Shown here piece after piece: positions 11,953 to 23,508 of a stretch of DNA of 64,000 bases; the first letter of the stretch is position 1; each line of letters opens with the position of its first letter. The notes under the pieces are model-generated. The model had not been told where the DNA came from. It saw only the letters and a list, made by a program, of their open reading frames with translations, and did not search any database. Origin of the DNA: Oidiodendron maius Zn (taxonomy: Eukaryota > Ascomycota > Leotiomycetes > Myxotrichaceae); assembly GCA_000827325.1 (NCBI GenBank), contig KN832882.1, positions 942,689 through 1,006,688 on the forward strand, read 5' to 3'. The position numbers and the translations under genes were made by a program.

Positions 11953-12559
11953 CGGGAGGGAGGTCAACTCAGCGACTTGTTAGTTCTTGATTGTCGTCTC
12001 TCCTCAATCTCGAACGACATTGGCCTCATGCCAGAATGTGTGGACTATCCGACGTTAACAAGCGTGAGCACATTAAGCTGTCAGCAAGAACAGCAGAATA
12101 TCGGCAAGGTGGCCAGACTAGGAGCAAATAAACACAATTAACAGGCTGCGGGGCAGTACAAAGGCCATTTAATGTGGTATATATGCTTGGATCTAAAATG
12201 AGAAGTTTTTGTTGATGTTAGTTGAAGCAGCGGATTGACTTTATTGATTGTCAAACATCATACGCGGATAGTCCCTACGCTCCAGCTAGAGAGAGCAGCA
12301 TCGACCACCTCCCTCGAATAGCTCTCGCCAATGTCGAATCTCGCCAACATCGAATCTCGCCAACATCTCAATTTCTCCTTCTTTTCTCTTTACCTGTATT
12401 TAACGTTGCAAAAAGCCTAAACTCTCTTCCTCAATATACTGCATTAGAGACAAGTGTATTCTTTTCTAAGTACTCACGTTAAACCTTGTTAGCGTGGTTC
12501 CTTTTAACACGCAAACGAGCTCTAAGAAATTATAGAGACAGCCTAGGTCATCTACTAAA
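11953..12559. other. Intergenic
   Basis: Convergent 3' flanks of the HeLo and 2EXR genes. Near 12330-12360 a ~20-bp unit containing CGAATCTCGCCAACAT is tandemly repeated. Near 12489-12513 there is a stretch resembling one end of the TIR element at 3387-4082 (TAGCGTGGTT followed by CTTTT), perhaps a decayed end. No gene seen. Confidence 0.5.
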
Positions 12560-13249
12560 TCATATAAACATATCTTGTCCTGGCTGAAGACTGCCCCACG
12601 CTCTGCCCGAAGCAGACACAACCTCGGTCTTTGGGACCACCCACTCAGGATGTGCCTCTGCAACCGCGTTCATCGCCGTCCTGAAATAAGCCATAAGCTC
12701 ATCCGCTCTCTCCTCCGGATCCCAAGCCACTACAAGCAACTTCTCCAATCCCTCGAATTGACGAATCTCCTCCCAACAAAAAGACGGTCTGCTATATATA
12801 CTCCCATGAACATCCAAAGTGATATATCTAATATTCTCCGTACATACTGCTATCGAATTGTAGGGTTGGTGAGTTTTACCAAACCATAGATTAAGCAAGT
12901 AGTTGCTTGCACCCGTGCCATCGCGAGTACCTTCGGGGAGCCGGTTTTGGTTGTCAAATCCGTCGCCAAAGCAGAGGGTATCGATCTGATAGTTGAAATA
13001 CACCGTAGGTGGATAAACTGTCGTACCGAAAGATAGGATGCAGTATTTTAGAGCCTCCTCGCGTGATTCATGGCAGACTTGAAGCGCCACAGGCGGAGGA
13101 GGAGTGTTTTTTCTGGCGATCCAGCCGCCAAAGCCTGCATCCTTAATTCTGAATTTTATGCCAACGTTCCGAGGTGCTAATAGCGTAGATCTCCAGATCT
13201 TAAGACGTAGTTCAATGGGCAGATTTGGAAATAACTTGAAATTCTCCAT
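12560..13249 (-). CDS. 2EXR-domain protein
   Basis: Single exon, 229 aa. The N-terminus carries the hallmark of the fungal 2EXR family, FPNLPIELRLKIWR (residues 6-19), followed by a VALQVCHESREEAL helix, the second conserved motif. These proteins are abundant in Pezizomycotina and lack a known biochemical role. Chosen start: the first in-frame ATG (MENFKLFPNL), six residues ahead of the motif; the frame upstream has no ATG. No signal peptide or membrane segment. Length is in the usual range for the shorter members. Family assignment is secure, function unknown. Confidence 0.85.
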   Translation of the reverse strand: MENFKLFPNLPIELRLKIWRSTLLAPRNVGIKFRIKDAGFGGWIARKNTPPPPVALQVCHESREEALKYCILSFGTTVYPPTVYFNYQIDTLCFGDGFDNQNRLPEGTRDGTGASNYLLNLWFGKTHQPYNSIAVCTENIRYITLDVHGSIYSRPSFCWEEIRQFEGLEKLLVVAWDPEERADELMAYFRTAMNAVAEAHPEWVVPKTEVVSASGRAWGSLQPGQDMFI

Positions 13250-14252
13250 CTTGATAACCTTCTTGCTTTCCTTATCAAGGGACAAATTAGCTGGGACGCT
13301 CGGACATCTGAAAGAAACAGACGCCTACAGCGGACGGTTGACACGATGCTTAAGTGGTCGTTTTCTCGTTAGCATTATGAGATAAATTGAGCATGACTGA
13401 TGCTTTGGTGCGGTAAACTTGACGAGATGAAGTTATTTGGATCATTGTAGTCTGCGCTTACCCCTCCTTCGTAGAGCGGTCAATGCCTACGCTAGCAGGG
13501 GTGGGGGACGACACAAGTGGCTTCCAGGGAGGATAAATCTGGCTGCCGTTTTGTCCTGCCATGACTGATGGCACTTACGACATCTTCCCACTGAAGCAAC
13601 TTGTTGCCGCACAAAATAATGGGATTGGAGGCTAGTATCAGCTCCTGTAGTGTCTACGCGTGGTGCACCCACTTGCGGTCAAGTATCTCATCCAGGTCGC
13701 AACGGTGGCCCGCTACCAAATAGCTGAGACGCACTTGTACGGGGACATTGTCAGACATTTGTTCGACGAAATCCATTCACAACGATGGGGCAACAGCCTT
13801 GTTGTTATGCTCTGTAGAGCAGGCAGTCTTATCTTCTCATGATGGATGTAGATAACTCGTTAAATTGTATTTGTCTAGTGACAATGAGATTGAAGAGGGC
13901 CCGAATTCGCAGTCTTACCGAGATGCACTCCCGTCCCCTCTTACGTTGATAGCGTGAACCAAAGTTTATTGGTATCGAATTTAGATGAATTATGCACCCT
14001 TTGATGTGACTATTGTGAGGCCAATCGGAGATTCTTTTGTAGCAATGACCCAATTAAATTCATCAGCCTTGTTGCAAGGCTCGGCGTTTGCGGTCGTCTG
14101 CTGACCATATGTGGGCTAAATGCCGCTGACTATCCCTGTAGATTTTGAATCTCCATTCGACCTCGTTTTTGCTGACACAATGCTAAGTTTGCTCTTCCAA
14201 CTAATTTACAGATCAAACTGCGCAGGGGAGCGACGTAGAACGGCAATGCAAC
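13250..14252. other. Intergenic, shared promoter region
   Basis: Divergent upstream region of the 2EXR gene (-) and the Zn2Cys6 gene (+). Contains an imperfect inverted repeat (13458-13474 against 13487-13503) that includes GCTAGCAGGGG, a word that recurs at 18628-18638. No convincing gene. Confidence 0.5.
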
Positions 14253-16146
14253 ATGGAACAATCCCTTGCACGGTATGTTTGCGTGAGCTGCAAGCGGAGG
14301 AAGAAGCGGTGCGATAAGGCTCTGCCGGAATGCTCGCAATGCAAAGAGTGAGTCCAAGTGACCTTCATCCCAATGTCCGCGGAACAAAAGGATAGAGTGG
14401 CAATATACACAGATCTGACGTTTGAGTCAAGACTGGGAACAGATTGCATTTATTCATTGCATCCAGATCCAGCAGCGGTGGACGAGATGCAAAGTATTGA
14501 AAGCCGATTGATGCGTCTAGAAACATATCTTCCTTCCAGTGGACGGGCGAGGTTAAAATCCAGCTCCTCGAGCAAGAGTATCAAACCAATGCAGATTCCA
14601 TCGCCCCCAACCTCGCTTTCGAGTGACGACCCGATAAGCGGCGTTCAGCAGTATTTAATGACTCTCCTCAACTCCATCTGTCATTCAGAAGAGTCCAAGC
14701 TTACGGAGGAAACCATCTCCTTGGCATATTTTGAACACATTAATACATGGCTACCCATTATTTCTCGAAAAAAGTTCTCCAAGCAACTCGGTGGCCATGG
14801 CTCAAGACTTAGACGGCCAGAGTTCAATCTTCAACTGACTTGCATGTACCTTCTTGTCAAAGAGCCAAGCAGATTTAACTTCCGCTGCGAGACAGATAAA
14901 GTCTACAAAGGCGCAAGATATGCCTATTTCATGCTGCAAGCCGAGTCTCTTGGTTCTGTCGAATTAGCGCAGTGCGGGCTGATGCTTGCAACTTACGAAC
15001 ACGCCACTGGCCTAGTTGAACAGGCTTATGCCACAATCTGGACTTGCGTGAGGATGATGCATTCTTTGCGATTTCGAGATAAATTGCAGATGATCTCGAA
15101 TTGCGATGATAATGAGTTGGTTGAGTGTGCAGAAGCATACTCTCTATGGTGGGCTATCCTCATTCGTGACAGGTAAACACAACTTTTAATTAGCTGTTCT
15201 AAATTATACACGATCTTCAACTGCCGGAGCCTTTTTGAATTGTAGCTAAGGTCTCACACAGATTTATCAATTTAGAAGATGAGATGCGCAACATGCCTTT
15301 GGCATCAAAGCATCCTTCACCAAACGACTATATGCCTGTGAACATAGACGCCTGGGAGTCATCCCCGGACACTATACCACTGCTTGAGCGACGCGTATCT
15401 GATGGCGAGAGCGGGCCCCTCAGTCGCTACAGCTTCAGTCGCGAAGCCCAAGCCTGCTATCTACTGAGCAGGTCGTTAGATGAGGCACGTATGACAGGCA
15501 GGTTTGACATCTATTCCGTCGCTGCTAGCCTGCAGAACTTCCTAAAGCGTCTCATGGATCCTACAACGGGAACATGGGGATCGTTCTGTGGTGCGACTTC
15601 TATGGCAATAAGGTAAGTTGGTTGTTATGGCATTGAACCTCGAACTAATAACTATGAGTTCAATGTATGAGCTCTTTAGTACATATACTCCTGGCGAAGA
15701 TATAGTCACAGCTCGAGCGAAACTACCTATATCTCGTGAGGCAACCCTTTTTCTCTCTACAATAACTCAGATAGTCAGTGATATTGCAATGAAATTCAAC
15801 GAAAGTTTCGCTAGTTTCAATCTTATGGCAATTGCACCCAGCTATCCCTACCTATTGTATAGGGCAGGTATGCAGATACTGTTATCTGAAGATATCCACG
15901 ATGAGAAGATGGAGCTCAATTTCCATGCAATACGGAGATCTTGCTGGTACTTCAGTCACAGGTGGCTTATTGCAGGTTGGTTTGGAATATTTCTTATCAA
16001 CTGGTTTGTCACGGCATCATCCACTAACCTCTCACTCAGCCACTTACCTGGAAACGCTTGAAACGTCAGCGAGAATGTTAGGAATTGCCTTACCATATTT
16101 AGGCAAATTTATCAAGCCTAAAGGTGCATTGCCAGGGCTATGTTAA
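14253..16146 (+). CDS. Zn2Cys6 fungal-specific transcription factor, 5 exons
   Basis: Nuclear regulator. Model join(14253..14347, 14432..15172, 15262..15612, 15680..15975, 16040..16146), 529 aa. The binuclear zinc cluster sits at the very N-terminus, with cysteines at residues 10, 13, 20, 27, 30 and 37. The sixth cysteine (LGTDCIYS) is encoded in exon 2, so the first intron splits the DNA-binding domain, which fixes the acceptor at 14431. A linker with a short coiled-coil-like segment follows (MQSIESRLMRLETYL). The rest is the middle-homology region, including CTCVRMMHSLRF-like and LIRDRFINLEDE segments. The acceptor of intron 3 could also lie at the upstream AG near 15659 without changing frame. 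The gene is convergent with the GMC oxidoreductase, a common regulator-enzyme pairing, so it may control it; that is inference. Confidence 0.88.
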
Positions 16147-16360
16147 TCCGGGAGTACGACTAGATACATTTTCTATATCTGTATAACAAAGTTTAATATA
16201 GGTCTAGACTAAACTCGATCTGAGATTCTAGGTTTTCTCCTTCTCTATAATTTTGGACTCTCTTAGCATGAATCTATGCTCCCGCGAACATAAAGAAAGT
16301 CGAGAGCAACTCTTTTATTTAAAGTATGCTAATAATGCTGAAATTTGAAAGCCTAGATAT

Positions 16361-18192
16361 TTACTCAAGCTCGTACTCCTTAATCAATAGCTCGGCACAC
16401 GTCGCTCCAGTGAGATACGCAGGCAATTGTGTATGAGCGCTTGGAAGCACTGGTAACACACTCATATCAGCAACACGCAGATTGGTTAAGCCTTTTACAC
16501 GGAATTTCTCGTCAACCACAGCTTCTGGATCATCTTTAGTTCCCATCTTGGCCGTTCCTGTCATATGCCAAGAAGAGTTGACTGTAGCCTTCCAATAGTC
16601 AAGGATGTCCTCATCGGAGGCCGATTTTGGAACCGCAATGGATGCCACGGTATCTTTCGCGAATGAGGGATGCTCTGCGATTTTCAAGACGCTCCGCATA
16701 ACCTCAATTGCCACACGGCGATCAAATGGGTGAGAAAGGATTTTCGGGTCGAATTTTAAAGGGACGCTTGGATCAGAAGATTGCAAAGTGACCTCTCCTC
16801 GCGCCTGGGAGTTGTAGATGAAACCCGACAGACATGAATAGTCCAAATGCTCGGCGGGGAAGTTCGGTATAAACCAGTGGGCAGGGAAGTGTGTGAAAAT
16901 CTCAAAGTGTGGCACGGTTGGAAGCTGGATATACCGCTGCTCTTGTGCAGGTAGACTATTCAGTTCGTCTGAGGCCGCGACTTCTTCTGATTTGAACCAT
17001 CCAATGCCTGCGCCGCAGGCATACTTTGACCAGCCTCCAGTCCGATCCTTCTTCCACTCTTCTAAAGCTGCGTCCATCGCCGCCTGACTACCATAGAACG
17101 CTTTGCGATCGGTGCTGGTATCCTTTCGAGAGTACACGATAGACGTGAAGTAGTGGTCTCGGAGACCTTGGCCCACAGGAACATCGACGATGACTGGAAT
17201 ATTATACTTCTGCAGTTGGTCTCTGGGTCCAATACCGGAGTGCAGCAGAATCTTAGGGCTATCAAGAGCACCGGCAGACAGAACGACTTCTTTTGATGCA
17301 AAATCTGGAAACAGTGTGGTTAGCCAGTGTCTAGGTATATGGTGAATGAGTTAAGATAAGACATACATGTCTTTCCGTTAGATTCTACACCGATAACTTT
17401 TCCGTCGTCTATGACTAGTCGTTGAACAGGAGAATCGGTTTGAATAATCAAATTTTCTGGAGCAGAAATTAAGGCATCTGCTGCTGTAGATCGGATGCCA
17501 CCATAGGCAGAGTTAATCATAACAGACATTCCAATTGGGTTCCCGGAATTATGATCCTTGTTAAGTGGAAATCCCGCTTGCTCAAAGATGTCTAGAAGCG
17601 GAGTAATATCCTTCTCCCATTCACGGGGGTAGCCTACGTGAATATGGCCGCTGTGACCGTGGTCAGAAGAATTGGGTGCGGCATACCTTTTACCACCTTC
17701 TGGAACGTCGAAGTGGAACGTCTCCAGTGCCTTCAGCCTTCTCTGCATGTTCCGCCATTTAAAAGCATTGTTCCCGACAACTCGAGCCCACTCATCATAA
17801 TCATCACTTGCCCCGACGGAATAGACCCCAAAGTTTATTGCACTAGATCCCCCTAGTGCACGACCGCGGGAGTAGTCGATCTCTCGATTCAGGGCATGTT
17901 CTTGCGGCGCTGTCTTGTATCCCCAGTTCATGCTTGGGTTTTTCTGGAATGTCATCCATCTCTGACCGTCTACGCGGAGATCCGGATTTGTGTATTTTGA
18001 CCCAGCCTCGATAAGAAGGACCGATGGTCTTTTCGAGCTGCGAGATAGAGTTGAAGCAAGTGTGCTACCGGCTGGGCCGCCTATTTATCAAATCGTATTA
18101 GGTTGAATGCTCTCCTCGGATATGCGGTGCAGTATTGGGTCTACGCATAAGGACTTACTCCCGACAATGATAAAATCAAACATCTGGGCCAT
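16361..18192 (-). CDS. GMC (glucose-methanol-choline) oxidoreductase, 3 exons
   Basis: FAD-dependent alcohol or aryl-alcohol oxidase/dehydrogenase. Model complement(16361..17304, 17367..18080, 18159..18192), 563 aa. The FAD-binding GxGxxG motif is IIVGSGPAGS (residues 8-17), split by the first intron, followed by the VLLIEAG strand end. GMC signature 1 is RGRALGGSSAINFG, and signature 2 (GALDSPKILLHSGIGP) spans the region after intron 2. The C-terminal catalytic pair is seen as SSWHMTGTAKMG (His about 496) and SAHTQLPAY (His about 540). The N-terminus starts directly with the Rossmann strand and has no signal peptide, so it is probably intracellular. Substrate unknown. All signatures are present, so it is expected to be active. 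Confidence 0.93.
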
Positions 18193-19598
18193 GGCTAAAC
18201 AAATCGTACGAGACTGTGCTTGTGGTGAATTTGCGTTTGGTACGTGACGAATGTCTCAGATCATAGGTCTTGGATCTTCAAGAGCACAATGTCGGCTCGC
18301 GCTCACTTATCTGGATCTATACACAGGACGAAGACAGTACTTATATACTCACAATTTAACCTATATTAACTATTACTGCGATCTCTTTAACTATTATTAA
18401 GCAAAGCTCCTGCCAAGAGTAGTGGGCCTGCTCTCGCTGAGCCTATTATAGAATCTGAGGCTTACTATCGGCCGACGCCGACCAACAGGGCTCAGCTGGA
18501 GCTGGAACTAATTGTATTAAGTGGGCTATGGTTTTACTCTTTCTCTATGTTGAGGAGTCGTCTGCAAGGGAATCCAGTTATGGACAATGAGGTGCAATTA
18601 TCCCCTTGTCCGGTACGAACGGCACACGCTAGCAGGGGTAAGCGGTCCAATAATACATCTCAGTCAGCATTTATCCATTGCACTATTGTCCGAATTAGGA
18701 AAAGTAAAGCACAACATTATGTATTTTCCTGATTATCAAATCAGACGAGAGTATTTGCAGAATCCCTATTAGCGTGGGCAGCTCGTACCGGACGAGGGGA
18801 TAGTGATAACTTAAAACAGGGCAAGGTAGATTGGGGACCAATGAGCGTCTGATTACGCGTGATTTTGGTGTCGGCCGGCGGCCGCCGCTAGTACCAGAGC
18901 GCAAATGTCCAAAATCCAACACTAGGCCGATAATTCTCGCCACTTGCTCACCCCTAAATTCTACAGTCGTTTTAACTTTTCCCTCTACGAATATATCCCC
19001 CTTACAAAGTAAGTGTGGTTTCAGTTTAAGATAATAGCTGTACCTGACGAGTCTCAGGCTACACGGCCCTTTTCGTTACACAGGTGCCATTGGTCAACGG
19101 GAAGATTATTTCATGTGCATAATGGCCAAGAATTCATATGCCTGTAGGAAACCAGATATTCTTACCCGATAGTTCCCCGATTGTATAGTGCAATTCTTTG
19201 TGGGGACTAGAACACAGGTGTGGTAAGTCAATTTCAGCGTTGGAGACTTGATGACGTGTATTGCACAAGCCTGTGCCGCGAGGAGAGGTATAGTATTATA
19301 TATCCGATCCCGCTTATGCAAAGGATTACTTGAATAGAGGCAGATCAAGAGTAGGTGCGTCTCACTCATTGACTTCTATACCGCACATATGTAGTGCTAC
19401 TGTGGGTCCCAAGGGCAACATAAATGGATGAGCAAGTGGAGGCCACTACAGAAGAAACCTTTGCTCATACTTTGATTAAAATTAAGAATAAAATGCTGAA
19501 ACTAGCAGAACGATGACATAAAGTACATTTCGGCACTCATGCCTCATTATCCTGCGTTTTCGTGTAGGGGTCGGCTAAACGCCGTGAACGACGCGGGC
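18193..19598. other. Intergenic with inverted repeat
   Basis: Promoter of the GMC gene, then unassigned DNA, then the 3' flank of the xylosidase gene. Holds the imperfect inverted repeat described separately (18602-18638 against 18764-18799). No convincing gene. Confidence 0.5.
18601..18800. repeat. Imperfect inverted repeat, possible decayed MITE
   Basis: The left arm, about 18602-18638 (CCCCTTGTCCGGTACGA...), and the right arm, about 18764-18799 (...TCGTACCGGACGAGGGG), are reverse complements over ~37 bp at roughly 80% identity. They enclose ~125 bp without coding potential. No target duplication could be settled. It may be an old TIR element or a hairpin-forming sequence. Confidence 0.6.
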
Positions 19599-21956
19599 TC
19601 AATTTGTGGCTACCGGCCATTCCTCCAATGTCGCTGTCTTACCAGTCAGCGTAAAATTGAACGTCAGCCGGTTAGGAACATCGAGCTCAAGGCTATACTC
19701 TCCAGGATAGATGTTTGTATTGCCGTTCTCATCCACCCTAGCCAAAGACCCAAGTGTCACAGGAAGCAATGCTGTTCTCGATGATCTTGTACTAATTGCG
19801 TGGACGCGAGTGTACGATACTAATGATTTAATCGGAGCAGGAGTTGGCCCCGCAGTCGTCTTTAAGAATAACAGGGCGACGTAGTCCGAAGCGGTATGGC
19901 CAGTGTTGGTAACGCTGACATGGAACGTTGTGAATTGTTTCTTTTCTAGGGTGTCCCAATCCGTACCGGATGCACCAATGAGTTCCTGGATGTTGAAACT
20001 GGTCTTGCCTGTACCTGCTGTCCACCTGAGATCAAAATCAGTGTAGTGGAGGCCGGTTCCAAATTCAATCACAGGGGTCTGGCTGTACCACTTATATGTC
20101 CGCCCAGGGTTACCAGATCCAGGGCGCAAAGACATGTTGGTTATTGGAACCTGATCCACATAATCTGCTGGATACTGTGTAATAGGTAGACGGCCAGCGG
20201 GTGCTTGCTTCCCGGTAATGATGTCGAATAGGGCTGTACCTCCATCTTGGCCAGGGTAGCCTCCCCAGATGAGCGCATTGACAGTGGAAGCGCCTCCTTC
20301 AAGGAGTGAAGAGTCATCCACCTGACCGCCTCCCATTTGCAACACAACTACAGGTTTTCCCAATGCAACAAGCTGAGATAAAAGGTCTAACTGGTTACCA
20401 GGCCAGGTAATAGTCGAACGATCTTTGCCTTCAGCTTCAATTGAATTGTCGATACCTCCTGCAAAGATAATGATGTCAGAGCCATTTCCAGCTGCGAGTG
20501 CGGCAGCAAAACCAGAAGTATCAGTTGAGCTAATGTCGGTACCAAGGGTATAACTAATATCCAACCCCAGTTGTTGAGCAGCATACAGAGGGCTGTGTAG
20601 GAATGGAGCAACGCCGGCATAATTCCCCTGCATTTGAGTCGTTGCATTCGCCCATGGCCCAATCAGTGCAATCTTCTTATCCTTGGAAGTGATGGGAAGG
20701 ACGCCATCGTTCTTCAAGAGGACTATTCCAGAGACGGCCGCAGTATATGCAAGATGCTGGGAACTCTCGGTATTGACATTGGACCAGCCAAGTGCTCGAT
20801 AGGGTTGGTTAGCTGGGTTATCAAAGTATCCGAGTTTGATGAGCGATCCATAAAGTCTCGTCAGAGCGCGATCCAGATCGGCATCTTCTATCAGGCCTTG
20901 GCTCAAGGCGGTACCGAGGTTTGACTGGTAGAACGTCCCACAGTCGAGATCTGTACCGGCTTTAAGGCTATCTGCAGCAGCTTCAGCGGCAGTCGCTGTA
21001 TAGTGATGTGTATTATACACATCCGAAACTGCATCGCAGTCACTCACGACCCATTTGTCCGTATCGTTCCATCCCCAGTGCCCCCGAAGAATCGTTTGCA
21101 GAAGATAATTATTAGCGCAGGATGGAACTCCATTGACCTCATTGTAGCTGCACATGAATCCTCCCACTTTGGAGTCTTTGGCGCATGTTCGAAACGGGGG
21201 GAGATAATATTCAACTAGATCTTGTGTAGTCACTATTGCATTAAAGACATCTCGGACGGTTGATCCACTGCCTTCCTGGTCATATGCGGCATAGTGTTTG
21301 CATGTTGAAACAACCTTGCGGTAAGGCGAATCCGCGTCTGCTTGGAGTCCTGCGATAAGTTGCGCAACGTACGATTGCAGGTGGAAAGGATCTTCGCCAG
21401 GAGTCTCTTGTCCTCGACCCCAGCGAGGGTCTCTAAAGGGGTTAATATTTGGCGTCCAAAAATCTAGCCTATGATTGTGGTTCAGTCCAGCTCTTCAGGA
21501 GAGAGTGGCCAGCACTTACCCCGCTCGATTCACGTTATTGAAGGCGCGAGCTTCAGTACTGACAACACTTGCAACCTCATGAATCAAATTATCGTCAAAG
21601 GTGGCGCCCAAAATAATGGGTTGAGGGAAGGAGGTAGCACTACTATAGTTTCCAGAGGACGCAAACGAGACCCCTGGAGAACCAGCCACGCCGTGGAGGG
21701 CTTCGCTCCACCATTGATAGCTGGGAAGGCCTAGTCGTGATACTCCAGGTGCACCATTATTTAAATTTGCAATCTTTTCGTCGCTGGTCAGCTCGGCAAT
21801 GAGTGCCTTGGCCCGTGATGCAGCACCAAGAGTTGTGTCGCAAACGCCATTAGTCTTGAGCGGTCCATTGACACAATCCGGAAAGTCCGCAGAGACAAAT
21901 CCCGCAAAATAGGAGACGGCAACCCCAAGCACAAAAGCTGATTTAATTAGTGGCAT
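19599..21956 (-). CDS. Secreted GH3 beta-xylosidase, 2 exons
   Basis: Releases xylose from the non-reducing ends of xylo-oligosaccharides outside the cell. Model complement(19599..21468, 21520..21956), 768 aa, one 51-nt intron. The first ATG (MPLIKSAFVLGV) begins a signal peptide with a hydrophobic core up to VSA before DFPDCVNGPL. GH3 landmarks in order: LPSYQWWSEALHGVA, FWTPNINPFRDPRWGRGQE, CKHYAAYD, GFMCSYNEVNG, and VVSDCDAV with the nucleophile Asp near residue 289. The second domain has LLKNDGVLPI and the SDIIIFAGGIDNSIEAEG loop typical of the fungal XlnD/BXL group rather than beta-glucosidases. A C-terminal fibronectin-III-like domain (FHVSVTNTGHTASDYVALLF) follows. Length agrees with that group. 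There is a G-run just upstream of the gene at about 21988-21996. Confidence 0.93.
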
Positions 21957-23508
21957 TGGTGGCACAATTCTTCTGAGTGGTTTTTTGGGGGGGGGTAGAG
22001 AGACGTGGTGTTCAGTTACTCAAAGTTTTCCGCTGCTTCTCCGTGCCACTCCATTTCTTCTTCTTATACAACTCTCAACGAGAGCTCGGTATAGGATTGA
22101 GTCGATCCGAGTGCTGATCCATACTAATCCCTGGTCTATACGAGGAAAGGAAATTTACCCATTCGTCCTGCTAATTCCCTAGGTGGGACACTGATCAAGG
22201 GGAAATTTTTTCGAGTAAGACCCCAATTTACCCGCCAGATCTTCAACTTTCCATGTAGATCACCCGAAACTCTTAACCTACCGAGTCTAAAACGCGGGGT
22301 ACCCCACTTAGACAAGCCCGATATTTGAGCGACTTCCTAACCTCCAGATATAATATATCGGACCTGGTTCGCCCGAGGGGAGAATTTGAACTAGAACTGA
22401 CCAAAGTCTCAGATACCTTCCTTCATAGAGAGTATAATAAGATCAACAAGACTAATGAATATCTTCTGCCTAGAGCAACCGATTTGCGGCATCTATGCTT
22501 CACGCAATCTCGTGTGGCAATTGCTCACCATAAGGACGTCATCTCGGCAGCGTCCCGGAAGGCTTCGGCACTGTGCCTGCAGATCGTCGGGAATTTCCAT
22601 TCTGAAGCCTTTAGCCTAAATACTTAAGCCTACCTATTTACGCGTTCTTTCTCTCTTGGCATGCAACACTGTACTCTTCTTCAGTGCTTGGCTGGGTTGA
22701 ATCCATTGTAAAATTGGCTGAGTCTTTATTCATCTTGATATCTGCGTGCAATAATTTCTTGTATTTGGGGTCTCTGGGTCTTAATTCTGTAAATTGGGGA
22801 GTCAACGAAACTGGTTATTCCACATGGCCTCGAATAGTGTGAACTGTATGGAAACCTTGGATCACTGTATACAATGAGTCTGGTCCTTTGATAGTACTCT
22901 TAGACACATAGGCTGGTGTGGATCTTACTGAGTGTCATTTATTACCCCGCATCTTGCACGATTAGTATGCGCTCCAGTCACAGCTCTTTATCAAATTCGA
23001 AATTTGCAGAGAGGAGATGAACAAAAGTCCTTGAATACCTTACTATACAAATACATCTTCGTTCTCGGTAACATCTTACGTAGATGTAATGGTGATGTCA
23101 AAGTTTATCCTCCGGTTGTGAGCTGCAGCCCAGCTGAACTGTCACAGGTTGCTCCTAAGAATCTCTTCAGACTAGTCTGCAGCCAGATGAAGATAGTCCA
23201 CCTATTTGGACCGGGATATGAACAATGCTGTATTCGAGTCTATCTCAAAGAATTGCATTTCGGATGACCAATTTTCTGTCCGGGCGTGGCCGTCAGTAAT
23301 GCATGGATTTCGAGAGACAGAGTATCAATGCCTGTAAATAATTGAAAATTCATTATAGATGTGTGTATGATAGTGAATTTTTCCAAATAACGCGGATGAA
23401 CGTTGCATCGCCACATTTAAGGCGCTGACAGGTACTCAGAGACATATATTACAGAGCGCGCAGGTAGAAGTACACAAATAATAAACATTGGGCTGCTGCG
23501 AAGAAAGT
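21957..23508. other. Intergenic
   Basis: Xylosidase promoter (left part, with T- and G-runs near 21983-21996) and the 3' flank of the next regulator. I see no gene in it; the open frames look random. Confidence 0.5.

Noticed and set aside
22325-22627. 100-codon frame on the plus strand
   Set aside because: No motif or family likeness; treated as chance in intergenic DNA.
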